A stretch of DNA of 64,000 bases from VFZP01 sp043755595 (GCA_043755595.1 JAYUSQ010000206.1:19765-83764), one strand, 5' to 3'. Positions 1-8,999 are shown, numbered from the stretch's first letter. A program made the numbers and translations. The notes: generated by a model not told the origin, from the letters alone.

Positions 1-1
1 C

Positions 2-523
2 GTGGGTGAGGCTTTGAAGACTGCCCGTGTAGTCGCGGCGCATCGACTGGTTGGGCGTCTGCTCGCGCTACGACTGGACAAACTTCGTCCTCCCTGCGAG
101 CCGAATCCTGACGCCCCCGCGCCGCGCGTGCTGGCGGCCGCGTTAATGGCCGAACTGATTCCCCGATACTGGCGATCTGGCCGAGTCGCAGCGCAACCGG
201 AGGCCTCGTGGACCGAACTACATCAGTTCCGCCTTGCCACCAAGCAATTGCGCTATACGATGGAGTTATTCGCTTCGATATATCCGAGAGGCATACCATC
301 CCGGCTCGATGTCTTGAAGAAAGTGCAGACGCATCTGGGAAAGGTGAATGACTGCGACGCGGCGCGGGGCCTAAAGGCGATCGCGAGAGACGCCGCGCTT
401 GATGCGTGGCTAGCGGAGCGGCAGCAAACCGAGCGCGAGGAATTCGTAAAGACTTGGGCCGAAGAACAGAAGCGGAGCCGCGCGGGCGCGAACTGGGTCG
501 GCTATTTTGCACGTCCGAAATAG
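2..523 (+). CDS. CHAD domain protein, probably cut by the window edge
   Basis: The 173-residue frame is open from the first bases and can start at a GTG at 2, so the true start may lie outside the window. Residues about 70-130 carry the conserved CHAD pattern: a histidine followed by the HQFRLATKQLRYTMELF stretch with basic residues spaced along a helix, then a second helix ending in KVNDCDAARGL. CHAD domains are all-helical, rich in conserved His/Arg/Lys, and known to bind polyphosphate, often beside CYTH triphosphate-tunnel enzymes. No CYTH domain is visible here, though one could lie upstream. It ends 18 bases before etfB, so it may be cotranscribed with the Etf genes. Family call is firm; role in the cell is unknown. 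Confidence 0.75.
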   Translation: MGEALKTARVVAAHRLVGRLLALRLDKLRPPCEPNPDAPAPRVLAAALMAELIPRYWRSGRVAAQPEASWTELHQFRLATKQLRYTMELFASIYPRGIPSRLDVLKKVQTHLGKVNDCDAARGLKAIARDAALDAWLAERQQTEREEFVKTWAEEQKRSRAGANWVGYFARPK

Positions 524-541
524 TAGTCTGAAAGGTATCCA

Positions 542-1315
542 ATGAAAGTGATCGTCGCCATCAAACAAGTGCCCGCTCGCGATTCGCGCCTCCGCGCCGA
601 TGCAACGGGCCGCTGGATCGATACGTCGGACCTTGCCTCCGAAATCAACGAGCCGGATGCTTACGCGCTCGAAGAAGCGCTGCAGTGGAAGGAGAAGCAC
701 GGCGGCGAAGTCGTGGTTCTGTGCGCGGGTCCGGCGAATGCCACGCAGTCGATTCGCGATGCCTTGGCCAAAGGCGCTGACCGTGCGCTGCACATAGAGG
801 AGGAGAATTTAGGGGCCTACGATTCGCTCGCGCTGGCGCGTTTGCTGGCGGCGGCGGCGAAGGAGGAAGAGCCCGATCTGATTCTAACCGGGCTGCAGTC
901 AGACGATCTTGGCTATGGGCAGACCGGCGTCATTTTGGCGGAGTTGCTCGGCCTGCCGCACGCCACGATCATCATGCAGACCGAGAAGACCGGCGCGGGG
1001 ATTCGAGTCAAACGCGAGTTGGAGGATGGCTGGTTTCAACATGTCGAGATGCCGATGCCGGCGCTGCTGACGATTCAGTCGGGCATCAACAAACTGCGCT
1101 ATTCGACATTGATGGGCATCAAGAAGGCGCGCAGCAAAGAGATCAAGCCGCTCAGCGCTGCCGGGTTGGATGTCGGGGCCGCAGCGGCCGCCGTGCAGTT
1201 GGAAAAACTTTACGCGCCGCAACGCTCCAAGCAGACGCGGATGATCGAAGGCGACGCGCGGAAACAAGCCGCAGAATTGGTGGAAGTGCTTCGGCATGAG
1301 GTGCGAGTTATATGA
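542..1315 (+). CDS. etfB: Electron transfer flavoprotein, beta subunit
   Basis: EtfB binds AMP (or, in bifurcating types, a second FAD) and pairs with EtfA to move electrons from acyl-CoA or other dehydrogenases to the quinone pool. The 257-residue length is normal. The start MKVIVAIKQVP is characteristic, followed by the EINEPDAYALEEALQWKE helix region near residues 35-52 and a nucleotide-fold segment ending LTGLQSDDLGYGQTG at about 115-130. An AAAGG box lies just upstream of the ATG. The stop overlaps the etfA start as ATGA, so the two are translationally coupled. No dehydrogenase partner or EtfQO is in the window, so the electron donor cannot be named. The assignment is secure. Confidence 0.93.
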   Translation: MKVIVAIKQVPARDSRLRADATGRWIDTSDLASEINEPDAYALEEALQWKEKHGGEVVVLCAGPANATQSIRDALAKGADRALHIEEENLGAYDSLALARLLAAAAKEEEPDLILTGLQSDDLGYGQTGVILAELLGLPHATIIMQTEKTGAGIRVKRELEDGWFQHVEMPMPALLTIQSGINKLRYSTLMGIKKARSKEIKPLSAAGLDVGAAAAAVQLEKLYAPQRSKQTRMIEGDARKQAAELVEVLRHEVRVI

Positions 1316-2274
1316 GCGTTCTCGTCGTGATGGAACAAAGCCGGGGTGCCTGGCACAAGATGTCCTGGGAGACTCTGGCAGGTGCTCAGCAACTCGGAAT
1401 GCCGGTGAGCGCGGCAGTGATCGGTCATCAGATTGAGGCGCTGGCGGTGGAACTCGCGAGTAAGAAGATCGCTCGCGCGTATGCCGTCGAGCACGCATTG
1501 TTGGCGCAATATTCAGCCGATGGTTATGCGGCGGCGTTGGCGCAGTTGATTGGGAAGTTGCAGCCGTCGCTCGTTCTTTTTCCCCATACGTACCAAGTGC
1601 GCGACTTTGCTCCGAAGCTGGCGACGCGGCTGGGGCGTCCGCTGGTGAGCGACGCGATTCGTATGGAGCGCGTGGCCGAGGGCTTTGTGTTCGGGCGGCA
1701 GTTGTTTCAAGGTAAGATGAACGGCGACTTCCGCTCGACTGGCGCGGGACCGCACTTTGCTTCGATTCAAGCGGGCGCTTATCGCGCGGATTCTTTGGAA
1801 GCTGGAACGCCGGAGGTAGAGACTTTTACGCCGTCGCTTGACCCAGGAACAATTCGCGCTCGGAGTGAGGAGCCGTTTCGCGAGGCACAGCGCGCCGTGG
1901 ATCTGACCGCTGCGGAGTTGATCGTCTCGGTAGGCCGCGGCATCAAAGAGAAGGAAAACATCGCCATCGTGGAAGAACTCGCGAAGGCGATGGGCGCCGA
2001 ACTTGCCGCTTCGCGTCCGATCTGTGACAACGGCTGGTTGCCGATGGAACGTCAAGTGGGGAGTTCAGGTCAGACGGTTTCTCCCAAGGTTTATTTGGCG
2101 GTGGGGATCTCGGGCGCGATTCAACATCAAGTGGGCATGAAGGGCGCGCGGACGGTGATCGCGATCAACAAGGACGCCAATGCGCCGATCTTTGAAATCG
2201 CCGACTACGGCTTGGTGGGTGACCTCTTTGAAATCGTGCCCGCGCTGACCGAGGAGTTGAAGAAACATCGATGA
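1312..2274 (+). CDS. etfA: Electron transfer flavoprotein, alpha subunit
   Basis: EtfA holds the FAD that shuttles electrons in the EtfAB dimer. The protein is 320 residues, the usual size. The C-terminal FAD domain shows SSGQTVSPKVYLAVGISG (about 251-268), where the S-x-x-T/SGQT loop contacts FAD, and the hallmark NKDANAPIFEIADYG (about 287-301). The N-terminal half is the Rossmann-like domain. The start overlaps etfB by four bases and the stop overlaps the next gene in the same ATGA fashion, which makes a three-gene coupled operon. No frame damage is seen. The assignment is secure. Confidence 0.94.
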   Translation: MSVLVVMEQSRGAWHKMSWETLAGAQQLGMPVSAAVIGHQIEALAVELASKKIARAYAVEHALLAQYSADGYAAALAQLIGKLQPSLVLFPHTYQVRDFAPKLATRLGRPLVSDAIRMERVAEGFVFGRQLFQGKMNGDFRSTGAGPHFASIQAGAYRADSLEAGTPEVETFTPSLDPGTIRARSEEPFREAQRAVDLTAAELIVSVGRGIKEKENIAIVEELAKAMGAELAASRPICDNGWLPMERQVGSSGQTVSPKVYLAVGISGAIQHQVGMKGARTVIAINKDANAPIFEIADYGLVGDLFEIVPALTEELKKHR

Positions 2275-3131
2275 CCTCGGTCGCCGTCTGGCTGGGAACG
2301 CTGATTCTTTTCGTGCCCACGCCGCGCGGCGCTTTTGTTTCGGCCGATTCACGGCATGATGGTGGCGATCCGGCAAAGCACGATCAGGCGCGGAAGATTT
2401 TCCTGTGTGGACGCGCGGCCGTTTGCGCGGTGTCGGGCGGATTGCGGCTGGATGCTTCGACGGAAGAAGCGGCGGGCACGCTGGATGTCTCGGCGTCGCT
2501 TGAAAGAACGAGCGCGCGCATGCGGGAAAGCGAAAACCAAAGCGCTGCGGTTCTGTTTGAAACATTGCGGACATCGATGCCTGAAGAGATCCGCGAGTTT
2601 TGGCGTAAATTTCTGGCCGGCCGCCGCGTGGACGCTCCGATGAGTTTGCGGCTGGGCGCGCCGTCGGTTTGTACGATCTTGTTTGTGGCGCCGGGTTTTG
2701 TCGCGCAGATGCAATTTCCGTTCACCGAACGCCGTTTGGCCGATGGTACCTGGACACATGAGCTGCGGGAGCCGGTGGTGAGGCGGGTGGATGCGATGCG
2801 GCCACTGGCACAGGGGCACACCGAGTGTCTGCTGACGCCGGCGAAGTTGCCGGATTCGGCGGACGGGGTCGAGGAGCTTTACGCGCCAGCGAGGGAAACG
2901 CCGTTTTGCCGGGACGTGATTGGCGGGCCGGTCGATATCGCGGCGATTGAAGATGGCGAGGCGCGATGGGTGCAGAGGAAGGCGGAGTTGGCGGCAGTCA
3001 AACCGCTTGCCGCCCAAATTCATTCTTTCGGGGCGGAGGGGTTTTCGCCCCGTTGTCATGCGGTGTACGAATACCAATTCACTCCCCAAGCTCCCTGTCT
3101 CAAAATAAAAACGACAAGGTCGCCGATGTGA
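2271..3131 (+). CDS. Unknown protein coupled to etfA; weak resemblance to Ntn hydrolases
   Basis: A 286-residue frame that starts on an ATGA overlap with etfA. The N-terminus is hydrophobic (SVAVWLGTLILFVPTPRG) and runs into FVSADSRHDGG, reminiscent of the Ala-Asp-Ser/Gly-Arg segment near the start of proteasome-type Ntn hydrolases; that resemblance is only suggestive. It then has HDQARKIFLCGRAAVCAVSG, which fits the next strands of such folds. No other motif is recognised. The last 25 codons overlap the end of a broken gene on the other strand (3056-3632), so the natural stop may have been lost and the C-terminus extended into neighbouring DNA. Coding status is supported by the coupling and length; function is not known. 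Confidence 0.6.
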   Translation: MTSVAVWLGTLILFVPTPRGAFVSADSRHDGGDPAKHDQARKIFLCGRAAVCAVSGGLRLDASTEEAAGTLDVSASLERTSARMRESENQSAAVLFETLRTSMPEEIREFWRKFLAGRRVDAPMSLRLGAPSVCTILFVAPGFVAQMQFPFTERRLADGTWTHELREPVVRRVDAMRPLAQGHTECLLTPAKLPDSADGVEELYAPARETPFCRDVIGGPVDIAAIEDGEARWVQRKAELAAVKPLAAQIHSFGAEGFSPRCHAVYEYQFTPQAPCLKIKTTRSPM

Positions 3132-3632
3132 ATATGGTCATAGGTTTCGCTGTTGACTCTTACGGCGCTCGCAGGTGACTTGGGTCCCCACGGCCCCACC
3201 GTTAGTTCGTAGACTGTTCCCTTACTTCTGATAATCCGTTTGCTTAATTTAATGCGGTCGCCGTGTGACGGGCTTCGGAGGAGTTGTCGAGTAACATGTT
3301 CGATTCGATTGCGGCGCCGTCTCCGTATAGGAAGGAGAAGGTCAAGAGGAACGCGACACCAAGATGGCTTTGATCGGGCAGATCGATCAACCGCAAAGGC
3401 GGACAGAAATTGGAGGGTGGCAAATTAAGCGTCCGCACAGCCCGATACCGGGAGCAAGAGCAAGAGCAAGAGCAATCCCGCCTGACCTCATGGCAAACGC
3501 CACTGCGGCAAAGGGCAGCGCCACGAGAATGGCCACGACGAGTTGATATGGTTGGGGAAACAGGACTGCCCATAGGGCCGTCAATCCAGCGACCATGTTG
3601 ACGTTACGGGCGAGTTTGTCTTCCCTTGGCAC
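3056..3632 (-). pseudogene. Frameshifted small membrane protein gene
   Basis: Three minus-strand frames carry consecutive parts of one protein. From an ATG at 3632 the first part has two hydrophobic segments (MVAGLTALWAVLFPQPYQLV, then VALPFAAVAFAMRS) and runs to about 3440. The second frame continues RLIDLPDQSHLGVAFLLTF and LYGDGAAIESNMLLDNSS to about 3245. The third continues KRIIRSKGTVYELTVGPWG and YDHIHIGDLVVFILRQGAWG and ends WYSYTA at a TGA at 3058-3056. This tail has the look of a known family of small bacterial membrane proteins with a periplasmic beta domain. Each junction fits loss of one base. Its 3' end overlaps the end of the plus-strand gene at 2271-3131. It is either decayed or carries sequencing errors; function unknown. 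Confidence 0.6.
3452..3475. repeat. Hexamer tandem repeat GAGCAA x4
   Basis: Four perfect copies of GAGCAA on the plus strand, which on the minus strand encode an alternating Leu-Ala stretch in the first part of the broken membrane gene. Such a tract can slip in replication. It sits just upstream of the first frame break but the hexamer itself would keep the frame. Confidence 0.8.
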
Positions 3633-4157
3633 CAGACTTCATCCGCTTCCCGTGTGTCGCGCTGCGGCGCGCATCATTTCGAATCCTCGCTTTGGCCGCC
3701 CTGGCATCCTCGGAGCCTAGGTATGGCAGTGTGTACAGCCACTCATTGAACTCGGCGTCGACGGGGAATATCTGAGCGACGCCGACTCGAGGTTGGCCAC
3801 CTTTGGGGACGAGTACGAAAGCAGGCGGCGAAGCCGATACAGACTTCCATCCGCGAATATCCCGACGGGACAATACCTTTGTCCGCGTAAGTTCGACGAC
3901 CTCAATCCGATCTTGAAACAAAACGATCTTGGACAGACGAAGCGACAAAAGGACATACCCCCAAGCATGCCGAAGCAACAGGCGACTCCAATAAACACCA
4001 ATTGGGCGTTCGCCCCCTGGAGCGGCTGAGTGAGTGAAAGCCATAGCAAGCCGACTCCCAGTCCGACGCAAACCAAACCGGAGAAAGTGAGGAATATCAG
4101 CCACCCGCCTGCGGCACGATACTCGCGGGGGTAGCCGGCCGCACTTCCGCCCGGCAA
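3604..4157 (-). pseudogene. Frameshifted two-helix membrane protein with soluble tail
   Basis: The N-terminal part lies in one frame from about a TTG at 4157, with helices GGWLIFLTFSGLVCVGLGVG and ANAQLVFIGVACCFGMLGG. The rest lies in the next frame: YVLLSLRLSKIVLFQDRIEV, then VELTRTKVLSRRDIRGWKS and EFNEWLYTLPYLGSED, ending at 3604. The join falls in a run of five C on the plus strand near 3958-3962; one more base would give Leu-Gly-Gly-Tyr and a single open frame of about 184 residues. Helix pair plus a beta-rich tail resembles bacterial PH-like membrane proteins. It follows hicB by one base and overlaps the next broken gene, so all four probably form one transcript. Confidence 0.6.
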
Positions 4158-4158
4158 T

Positions 4159-4377
4159 TTAGGCAACCTGCAGCTCGACATACGAAACCGAGGTAGAGGG
4201 TTCTGGAATCGGGTCTCCGTCTTCCAACATCCCCTCAAGGTGAAGCTCAATTGCCTCGCGGATATTGTGCTCAATCTCTTCGACGGTCTTCCCAGTGGTA
4301 ACGCATCCGGGAAGGTCCGGAATATAGGCAGAAAAGTTATCTCTGCCACGCTCGATCACAACGGCGTATTTTTTCAA
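4159..4377 (-). CDS. hicB: HicB-like antitoxin
   Basis: The 72-residue protein has the HicB partial RNase H-like fold pattern: KKYAVVIERGRDNFSAYIPD, then LPGCVTTGKTVEEIEHNIRE and AIELHLEGM. The GCVTTGKT turn and the EAI..H helix are diagnostic. It lacks a C-terminal DNA-binding domain, as in the short HicB types. HicB binds and blocks the HicA mRNA interferase and usually autoregulates the operon. Its ATG overlaps the end of hicA by four bases, so toxin is first and antitoxin second, the common order for this family. Confidence 0.9.
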   Translation of the reverse strand: MKKYAVVIERGRDNFSAYIPDLPGCVTTGKTVEEIEHNIREAIELHLEGMLEDGDPIPEPSTSVSYVELQVA

Positions 4378-4568
4378 CTTTTTCCTCTCAATCCGGCTTG
4401 GGAGAGAATGCTCTTCATCGTGCCAGGATGAAGGTCATCGTTTGGGTGGCCTGAAATCGTTACCCGTCCTGGCTTGGTCGGGTGCTTGTACTGGCGATGG
4501 CTTCCTTTGGTCGTCACATGCCTCCAGCCGTCGTCCTCGACGTTCTTTATAAGATCGCGGACCTTCAT
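4374..4568 (-). CDS. hicA: HicA-like mRNA interferase toxin
   Basis: The 64-residue protein is a typical HicA: KVRDLIKNVEDDGW, then GSHRQYKHPTKPGRVTISGH. The histidine in GSHRQY is the catalytic residue in the double-stranded-RNA-binding-like HicA fold, where it cleaves mRNA. The protein is intact. It is coupled to hicB through an ATGA overlap. Upstream, 4569-4629 separates it from the end of the VWA gene, so a promoter for the TA operon should lie within about 60 bases; none is obvious by eye. Confidence 0.9.
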   Translation of the reverse strand: MKVRDLIKNVEDDGWRHVTTKGSHRQYKHPTKPGRVTISGHPNDDLHPGTMKSILSQAGLRGKS

Positions 4569-4629
4569 TTTCTCTAATCAGGATTGTACCCCTCTATCGG
4601 CTCTCCCTGTCGCGGGCCTCGGGGCCAGC

Positions 4630-7122
4630 TCATCGCCGCCGGAAAAACTCGACTAGCCCGCGCCACTTCCGGTTGATTAGTTCCACGATGTTCAGCCCTA
4701 CGGCCATAGCCAGTAATCCCGGCCAAAGACTCAATGTCGAAGGGATCGCGCGCCCGCCTGAGTCGAATACCTGGCTCGCCGAAGGTTGAAAGCGCCCTCC
4801 CGTGAAAGTGGAAATGCGCTTGAGTAACTCCACGTCGGAACCGTAGTCGATCAATTCGTCTTCTTGCCGGTAGAAGCCAACCTCAGGGAACGCTCGTGAT
4901 TCTTCGAGTGGCCGGACGCGGAATAAGCCTCGTTGCCCGCCGATTGGAACTACTCCGCGATAGGAGCCTTGCGCCACCTTTTTCACCGCCATCGGTTTAC
5001 GGAAACTGCCCGGGCCCACGACGAAGATATCGGGTATCTTGGCGGGCTCTGGCACTTGTCGCGACAAATGATACTCAGCTACTAACTCGCCGCTGGTTTG
5101 GTCATACTGCAGCGTCGCGTCGACGGGTTGGGTGTGCGGGAGTAAGTCGCGGAACACGTTCGCCCAGAAGCGATCGAAGCCTTTCCACGCCACCCAGTCC
5201 GCCGCCCAGCGGGACTTTGCGTCCGAGGTGAAGACCGCCGAGCGGCCCAGTCCATACTGCCAGCGCACGAACAACGGATCCTTCTGCTCCATGCCAAGCA
5301 CGGTGTCGGCGGAAGGCTTGGAGACGAAACGGACGTAACCTTTGAGTGCGGGCGCAGTCTCCATGCCGACTCCGTCCAGAATTTCGACGCGCTTCAGAAT
5401 CTGCGGTGTGAGCGGCTTTTCCACCGCCGTCGTGCCTGTATGTTCCATCACGTCGCGCAAGAGGATCTGCTCCAGGCCGGATGGATCGGTCAAGAAGTGC
5501 GCGCGGCCTTTGGCGTTGACTGCGATCTTCTCGAGATAAGGGCGGTTGACGTCCTGGCCCAATCCAACCGTCGATATGGTCACCCTTTGGGACGCCGCCT
5601 CTTTGGAGAGCGCGAGGCTGTCGCCTTCTTCCGAGATCCCGTCGGTAAGCAGCACGACGTGTTTGAAGGTGGCGTGAATCGGCGCGATCTTGCGATACGC
5701 TTCGGCGAGTGCGGGCGCGATCTGCGTACCGCCGTCCGGGGTGATTCCAGCGATGAGCCGCTTCATCATCTGCCGGTCTTCCGCCTTGCGAATCGGAATG
5801 GCCCATTGGAAAGAATTATCGAAGATGAGCACGCCCACTTGATCGATGGGCCGCAGGTTCTCAACGACACCGATCGAAGCCAGACGCGCCAGTTCCATCT
5901 TCTTGCCTTCCATCGACGACGATTTGTCGACGATCAAAACGACGCAGGTGCCTTCGGGCGAACGCGGCGGCGCAAGTTTCGCGGGCAGGAGCCGGTCCAT
6001 CCCGTCTTCGAGCGTTTTATTCTCCACATAGACGTTGCGCTCGCCGGCGATCACCAACACGCCGCCGCCTTGTTGCACAAAGCCTTCGAGATCCGCTTTG
6101 AAGGCTGGCGGAAGAGCTTCGAGGTCCCAGTTATTCAGCACGACGGCTTGATACGCATCCACCGGTTTGACCGGCACAGCGGCTGTGTACTCGACGTCAA
6201 ATTGCGAAGCCCTCAGCACGTTGAGCAGATGTGTCTCCGAGCCCGCCGGATCTTGCGAGAGATAGAGCAAACGTGGACGGCGCAACGTGACGGCCTGCGT
6301 GAAGCGCAACTCGCCGAGGTCTTGCGCGGAGAGCTTGCCTTGCACCTCCACCGCGCCGCCGATACCGAGGCTGGCATGCAACCTGACGCGGCTTTCGCCC
6401 GTCGATAATTCGAGATCCTGCGCGCCCAGGGCTTTGCCCTCGGCGGAAAGTTCGACGCGCGCTTTCGTCGCTCGCGGCGTGCTCACCACCAGATCGATCG
6501 GAAAGCGCTCGCCGGTAAAAACAGTGGCGGGGGCGGAGACCGATTCGAGGCGAAGCAGCGGCTTTGGGCGTCCGTTCAGTGCGAAGGTGTCGACCGGAAT
6601 GCCTTGTTGCTGCGATTGCCAGGCGGCGCGCGCGGCACTGCCGCGATTTTCCTTGCCGTCTGAAACCAGCACGACTCGCGGGACCATGCCCGCTGGAATC
6701 GAACCCGCCGCGTCGCGAATGGCCGCTTCCAGGTCGGTGCTACGCCCGCTTTCGCCGCCCGAGCGTTTGAGCGCCAAGCCCTGTGCGGTAGACTCCTCAG
6801 GCGCCAGGTCACGAGGCTCGCGCGCAAACGGCATCACGCGCATCCAATGCCTGCCACGCGCCGATTCGAGTGAACCGACGATGGAGGCGGCCTTGGTCAA
6901 GTCCGCCGCCGACACGCTGGCCGACGTGTCGACCAAAACAACCGTGCCCACTTTTGTTTCAAACGTATTCAGGCTAGGTTCGGCAAGCGCCAGTAGTACA
7001 GCGAGTAAAGACGCGGCTTTGAGCGCCAAGCCAATCCGCCGTTCCGTCCGTTTCCAGGCGAAAGCCAGCCACAACAGCGGAAGGGGCGTGAGCAGCAGCA
7101 CCCAGGCGCGATCGAAGCTCAT
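4630..7122 (-). CDS. VWA-domain membrane protein, last gene of the MoxR operon
   Basis: The chosen ATG at 7122 overlaps the previous stop as ATGA and gives 830 residues beginning MSFDRAWVLLLTPLPLLW, two N-terminal membrane helices. A first metal-site VWA segment, VLVDTSASVSAADL, lies near 64-77. Next comes a glutamine-amidotransferase-like segment around 290-390 (GGGVLVIAGERN). A second, canonical MIDAS VWA domain begins VVLIVDKSSSMEGKKMELA at about 393, with LTDGISEEGDS further on. A C-terminal helix LWPGLLAMAVGLNIVELI is near the end. Proteins of this design accompany MoxR ATPases and are thought to display metal-dependent protein-binding domains in the periplasm. Partner unknown. Confidence 0.85.
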   Translation of the reverse strand: MSFDRAWVLLLTPLPLLWLAFAWKRTERRIGLALKAASLLAVLLALAEPSLNTFETKVGTVVLVDTSASVSAADLTKAASIVGSLESARGRHWMRVMPFAREPRDLAPEESTAQGLALKRSGGESGRSTDLEAAIRDAAGSIPAGMVPRVVLVSDGKENRGSAARAAWQSQQQGIPVDTFALNGRPKPLLRLESVSAPATVFTGERFPIDLVVSTPRATKARVELSAEGKALGAQDLELSTGESRVRLHASLGIGGAVEVQGKLSAQDLGELRFTQAVTLRRPRLLYLSQDPAGSETHLLNVLRASQFDVEYTAAVPVKPVDAYQAVVLNNWDLEALPPAFKADLEGFVQQGGGVLVIAGERNVYVENKTLEDGMDRLLPAKLAPPRSPEGTCVVLIVDKSSSMEGKKMELARLASIGVVENLRPIDQVGVLIFDNSFQWAIPIRKAEDRQMMKRLIAGITPDGGTQIAPALAEAYRKIAPIHATFKHVVLLTDGISEEGDSLALSKEAASQRVTISTVGLGQDVNRPYLEKIAVNAKGRAHFLTDPSGLEQILLRDVMEHTGTTAVEKPLTPQILKRVEILDGVGMETAPALKGYVRFVSKPSADTVLGMEQKDPLFVRWQYGLGRSAVFTSDAKSRWAADWVAWKGFDRFWANVFRDLLPHTQPVDATLQYDQTSGELVAEYHLSRQVPEPAKIPDIFVVGPGSFRKPMAVKKVAQGSYRGVVPIGGQRGLFRVRPLEESRAFPEVGFYRQEDELIDYGSDVELLKRISTFTGGRFQPSASQVFDSGGRAIPSTLSLWPGLLAMAVGLNIVELINRKWRGLVEFFRRR

Positions 7123-8999
7123 GAAGCCACCCCGGCCGTGCGAACCAGCCGCGCGGGCAAACGAAGCGGTGCAAACAGGAGCCACTCGGCCAGCAGTCCT
7201 AAGCCGCCCAGCAGCGCGAGCCAATACCAGATGTCACGGGAACTCGCCGAGCGATTCGACGCTCTCGGAATGCCACGCCTCACGTTGACAGGCGGGTCCC
7301 AAACGCCATCGGCCACGGCCGGCAGCGTAAGTGAATGAACCTGCTCGTGCCCGCCCGATAACACACGCACCGTGCCGGGGTGGCCTGCGAAAAACCGTAA
7401 CGTGCGTCCCTGCACGGTGAACGGCAGCGAACGCGCATCGGAGGAAATCACTTGCGCGCCAGCGCCTTCCGCTTCGCTCGCCAGCGGCACACTGATCGTA
7501 CCCACCGACCCCGCAATCAACTCCCAACTTCGGAAGTTATCAGGCGCCATCCATCGCAAGACGTTGGCGAAGAGGAGAGGTGTCGCCAACTCGTAACGCA
7601 TGCCCGAGCGCATCGGGTGAAAGCCGATCGCGACCAGCTTTCGCGCCCCATCACGCGCCACGATAACAGGCCCGGCGGAAGATTCAGCCACGACGCGATC
7701 ACCCGATGCCGGAGCGAAAATCTGCGTCGAGGCAATCGTCAGTCCGCGCGTGCGCAGCCCTTCACCCACCGGATGCGTGACGTCCCAGCGCTCAAGCGTA
7801 ACGTTGGCTCCGGGCGCACGAACAGGAATCGGAGAGGACGAACCGGACGGCTCGATATAGAGCGCATGAGTCTCGAGTTTCCATCCGGGCGTGAAGCGAT
7901 CCAGTACGACGATGCCTTCCTTCACCGGACTGAGGCATTGCGCAGGCAGCTTGTATATGGCCTTGATGCTGGGATGAGACTCAATGACGGCCTTCAACAA
8001 CGCGGGCTCCGGCGAACAAATCGTCACCGGCACCTCCGGCATCGCCGGTAGCTCGAGCGTGGCCGAGTTGTCGGGTGCGAACGTGTCGCCAGCGGCGCGC
8101 AGTTCGGTGGTGAGAGGCCCTGCCACCCGTGTGCGATAGGAAAATGCGGATTCCACTTCCGCGCCAGGCTTGAGTTTGATGCGGCGAGTACCGACGGCCG
8201 CCCCGGCAAAGTTAATCGAGAGGTCTGTTTCGTGGTCGAGCTTGCCGTAGTTCTTCAGTGAAACGTAAATCTGCCAGAGGTCGGCTTCCGAATCCGAATG
8301 GCGCAAGCCAATCTTTCGCAGTCCGACATTCTCAGGCACAGCCTTCACTTCCAACAACCGCAGATTGGGTGGCGGTGCGATGCCTTCCTCAAGCGCCGAA
8401 GTACGGGCCGACCCCGCAAAAACGATCTCGCCGGGACGCCGCGCCGATCTTGCCTGTAGCCGCTTGGCGAATGCGAAGGCCTGCCCCAGATCCAGGGCCG
8501 CGTCGCTGGGGCGCGCGTTCTTTAACGCCTCTTCCACTTTGCGCCGATCGGTCTCAAAGGCTGTGACGGGCGTGGCCAGCGCGTCGGCGTACAAGACCAT
8601 CACACGGTCGACCGCCGGGACCGAGCGCGCATAGTCCAGCGCCAGAGCCCGGGCTTGTTCCATCACCGTGGTCCGCCCGGTGCGCGCGGCCATCCAGGAT
8701 GACGTATCGAGAATTAAAACGTGATCCGCCGAATCGTTCTCCCGCTGTCCGAGCCGCAGTTGTGACAGCGCGGCCAGCAACAAGGCGATGCTGGCGAGTT
8801 GCAGCAGGAGCGACGGCCACTGGCGGATACGCCGCCGGCTGCTGGATTCAACCGGGCGCCTGGCTTCATTCCAGAAGCGCAGCGTGGGAACCGAAACTTT
8901 CCGGCGAGAGCGATCGAGCAAGTAGAGCGCTGTCACGACTGCACCGGCCGCCGTGAAGAGCGCCAGAAACTCGGCGAGGCTCAGATTGAAAAAAAACAT
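7119..8999 (-). CDS. BatA-type N-terminal helix plus VWA-domain membrane protein
   Basis: The 626-residue protein begins with the aerotolerance-regulator N-terminal region (LSLAEFLALFTAAGAVVTAL, then VSVPTLRFWNEA and a second helix SLLLQLASIALLLAALSQL). A VWA domain follows, starting VLILDTSSWMAARTGR at about 95-110. The first MIDAS Ser-x-Ser is altered to Ser-Ser-Trp-Met, so metal binding may be weak or lost. A middle beta-rich region with an amidotransferase-like segment and a C-terminal helix (WYWLALLGGLGLLAEWLLF) complete it. It abuts the DUF58 gene (stop at 9000) and overlaps the next VWA gene by four bases. It is likely a membrane scaffold for the MoxR complex. Confidence 0.85.
   Translation of the reverse strand: MFFFNLSLAEFLALFTAAGAVVTALYLLDRSRRKVSVPTLRFWNEARRPVESSSRRRIRQWPSLLLQLASIALLLAALSQLRLGQRENDSADHVLILDTSSWMAARTGRTTVMEQARALALDYARSVPAVDRVMVLYADALATPVTAFETDRRKVEEALKNARPSDAALDLGQAFAFAKRLQARSARRPGEIVFAGSARTSALEEGIAPPPNLRLLEVKAVPENVGLRKIGLRHSDSEADLWQIYVSLKNYGKLDHETDLSINFAGAAVGTRRIKLKPGAEVESAFSYRTRVAGPLTTELRAAGDTFAPDNSATLELPAMPEVPVTICSPEPALLKAVIESHPSIKAIYKLPAQCLSPVKEGIVVLDRFTPGWKLETHALYIEPSGSSSPIPVRAPGANVTLERWDVTHPVGEGLRTRGLTIASTQIFAPASGDRVVAESSAGPVIVARDGARKLVAIGFHPMRSGMRYELATPLLFANVLRWMAPDNFRSWELIAGSVGTISVPLASEAEGAGAQVISSDARSLPFTVQGRTLRFFAGHPGTVRVLSGGHEQVHSLTLPAVADGVWDPPVNVRRGIPRASNRSASSRDIWYWLALLGGLGLLAEWLLFAPLRLPARLVRTAGVAS

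Noticed and set aside
5440..6408. 322-residue plus-strand frame opposite the VWA gene
   Set aside because: Lies fully inside a gene with clear VWA motifs; high GC leaves the opposite strand open by chance.
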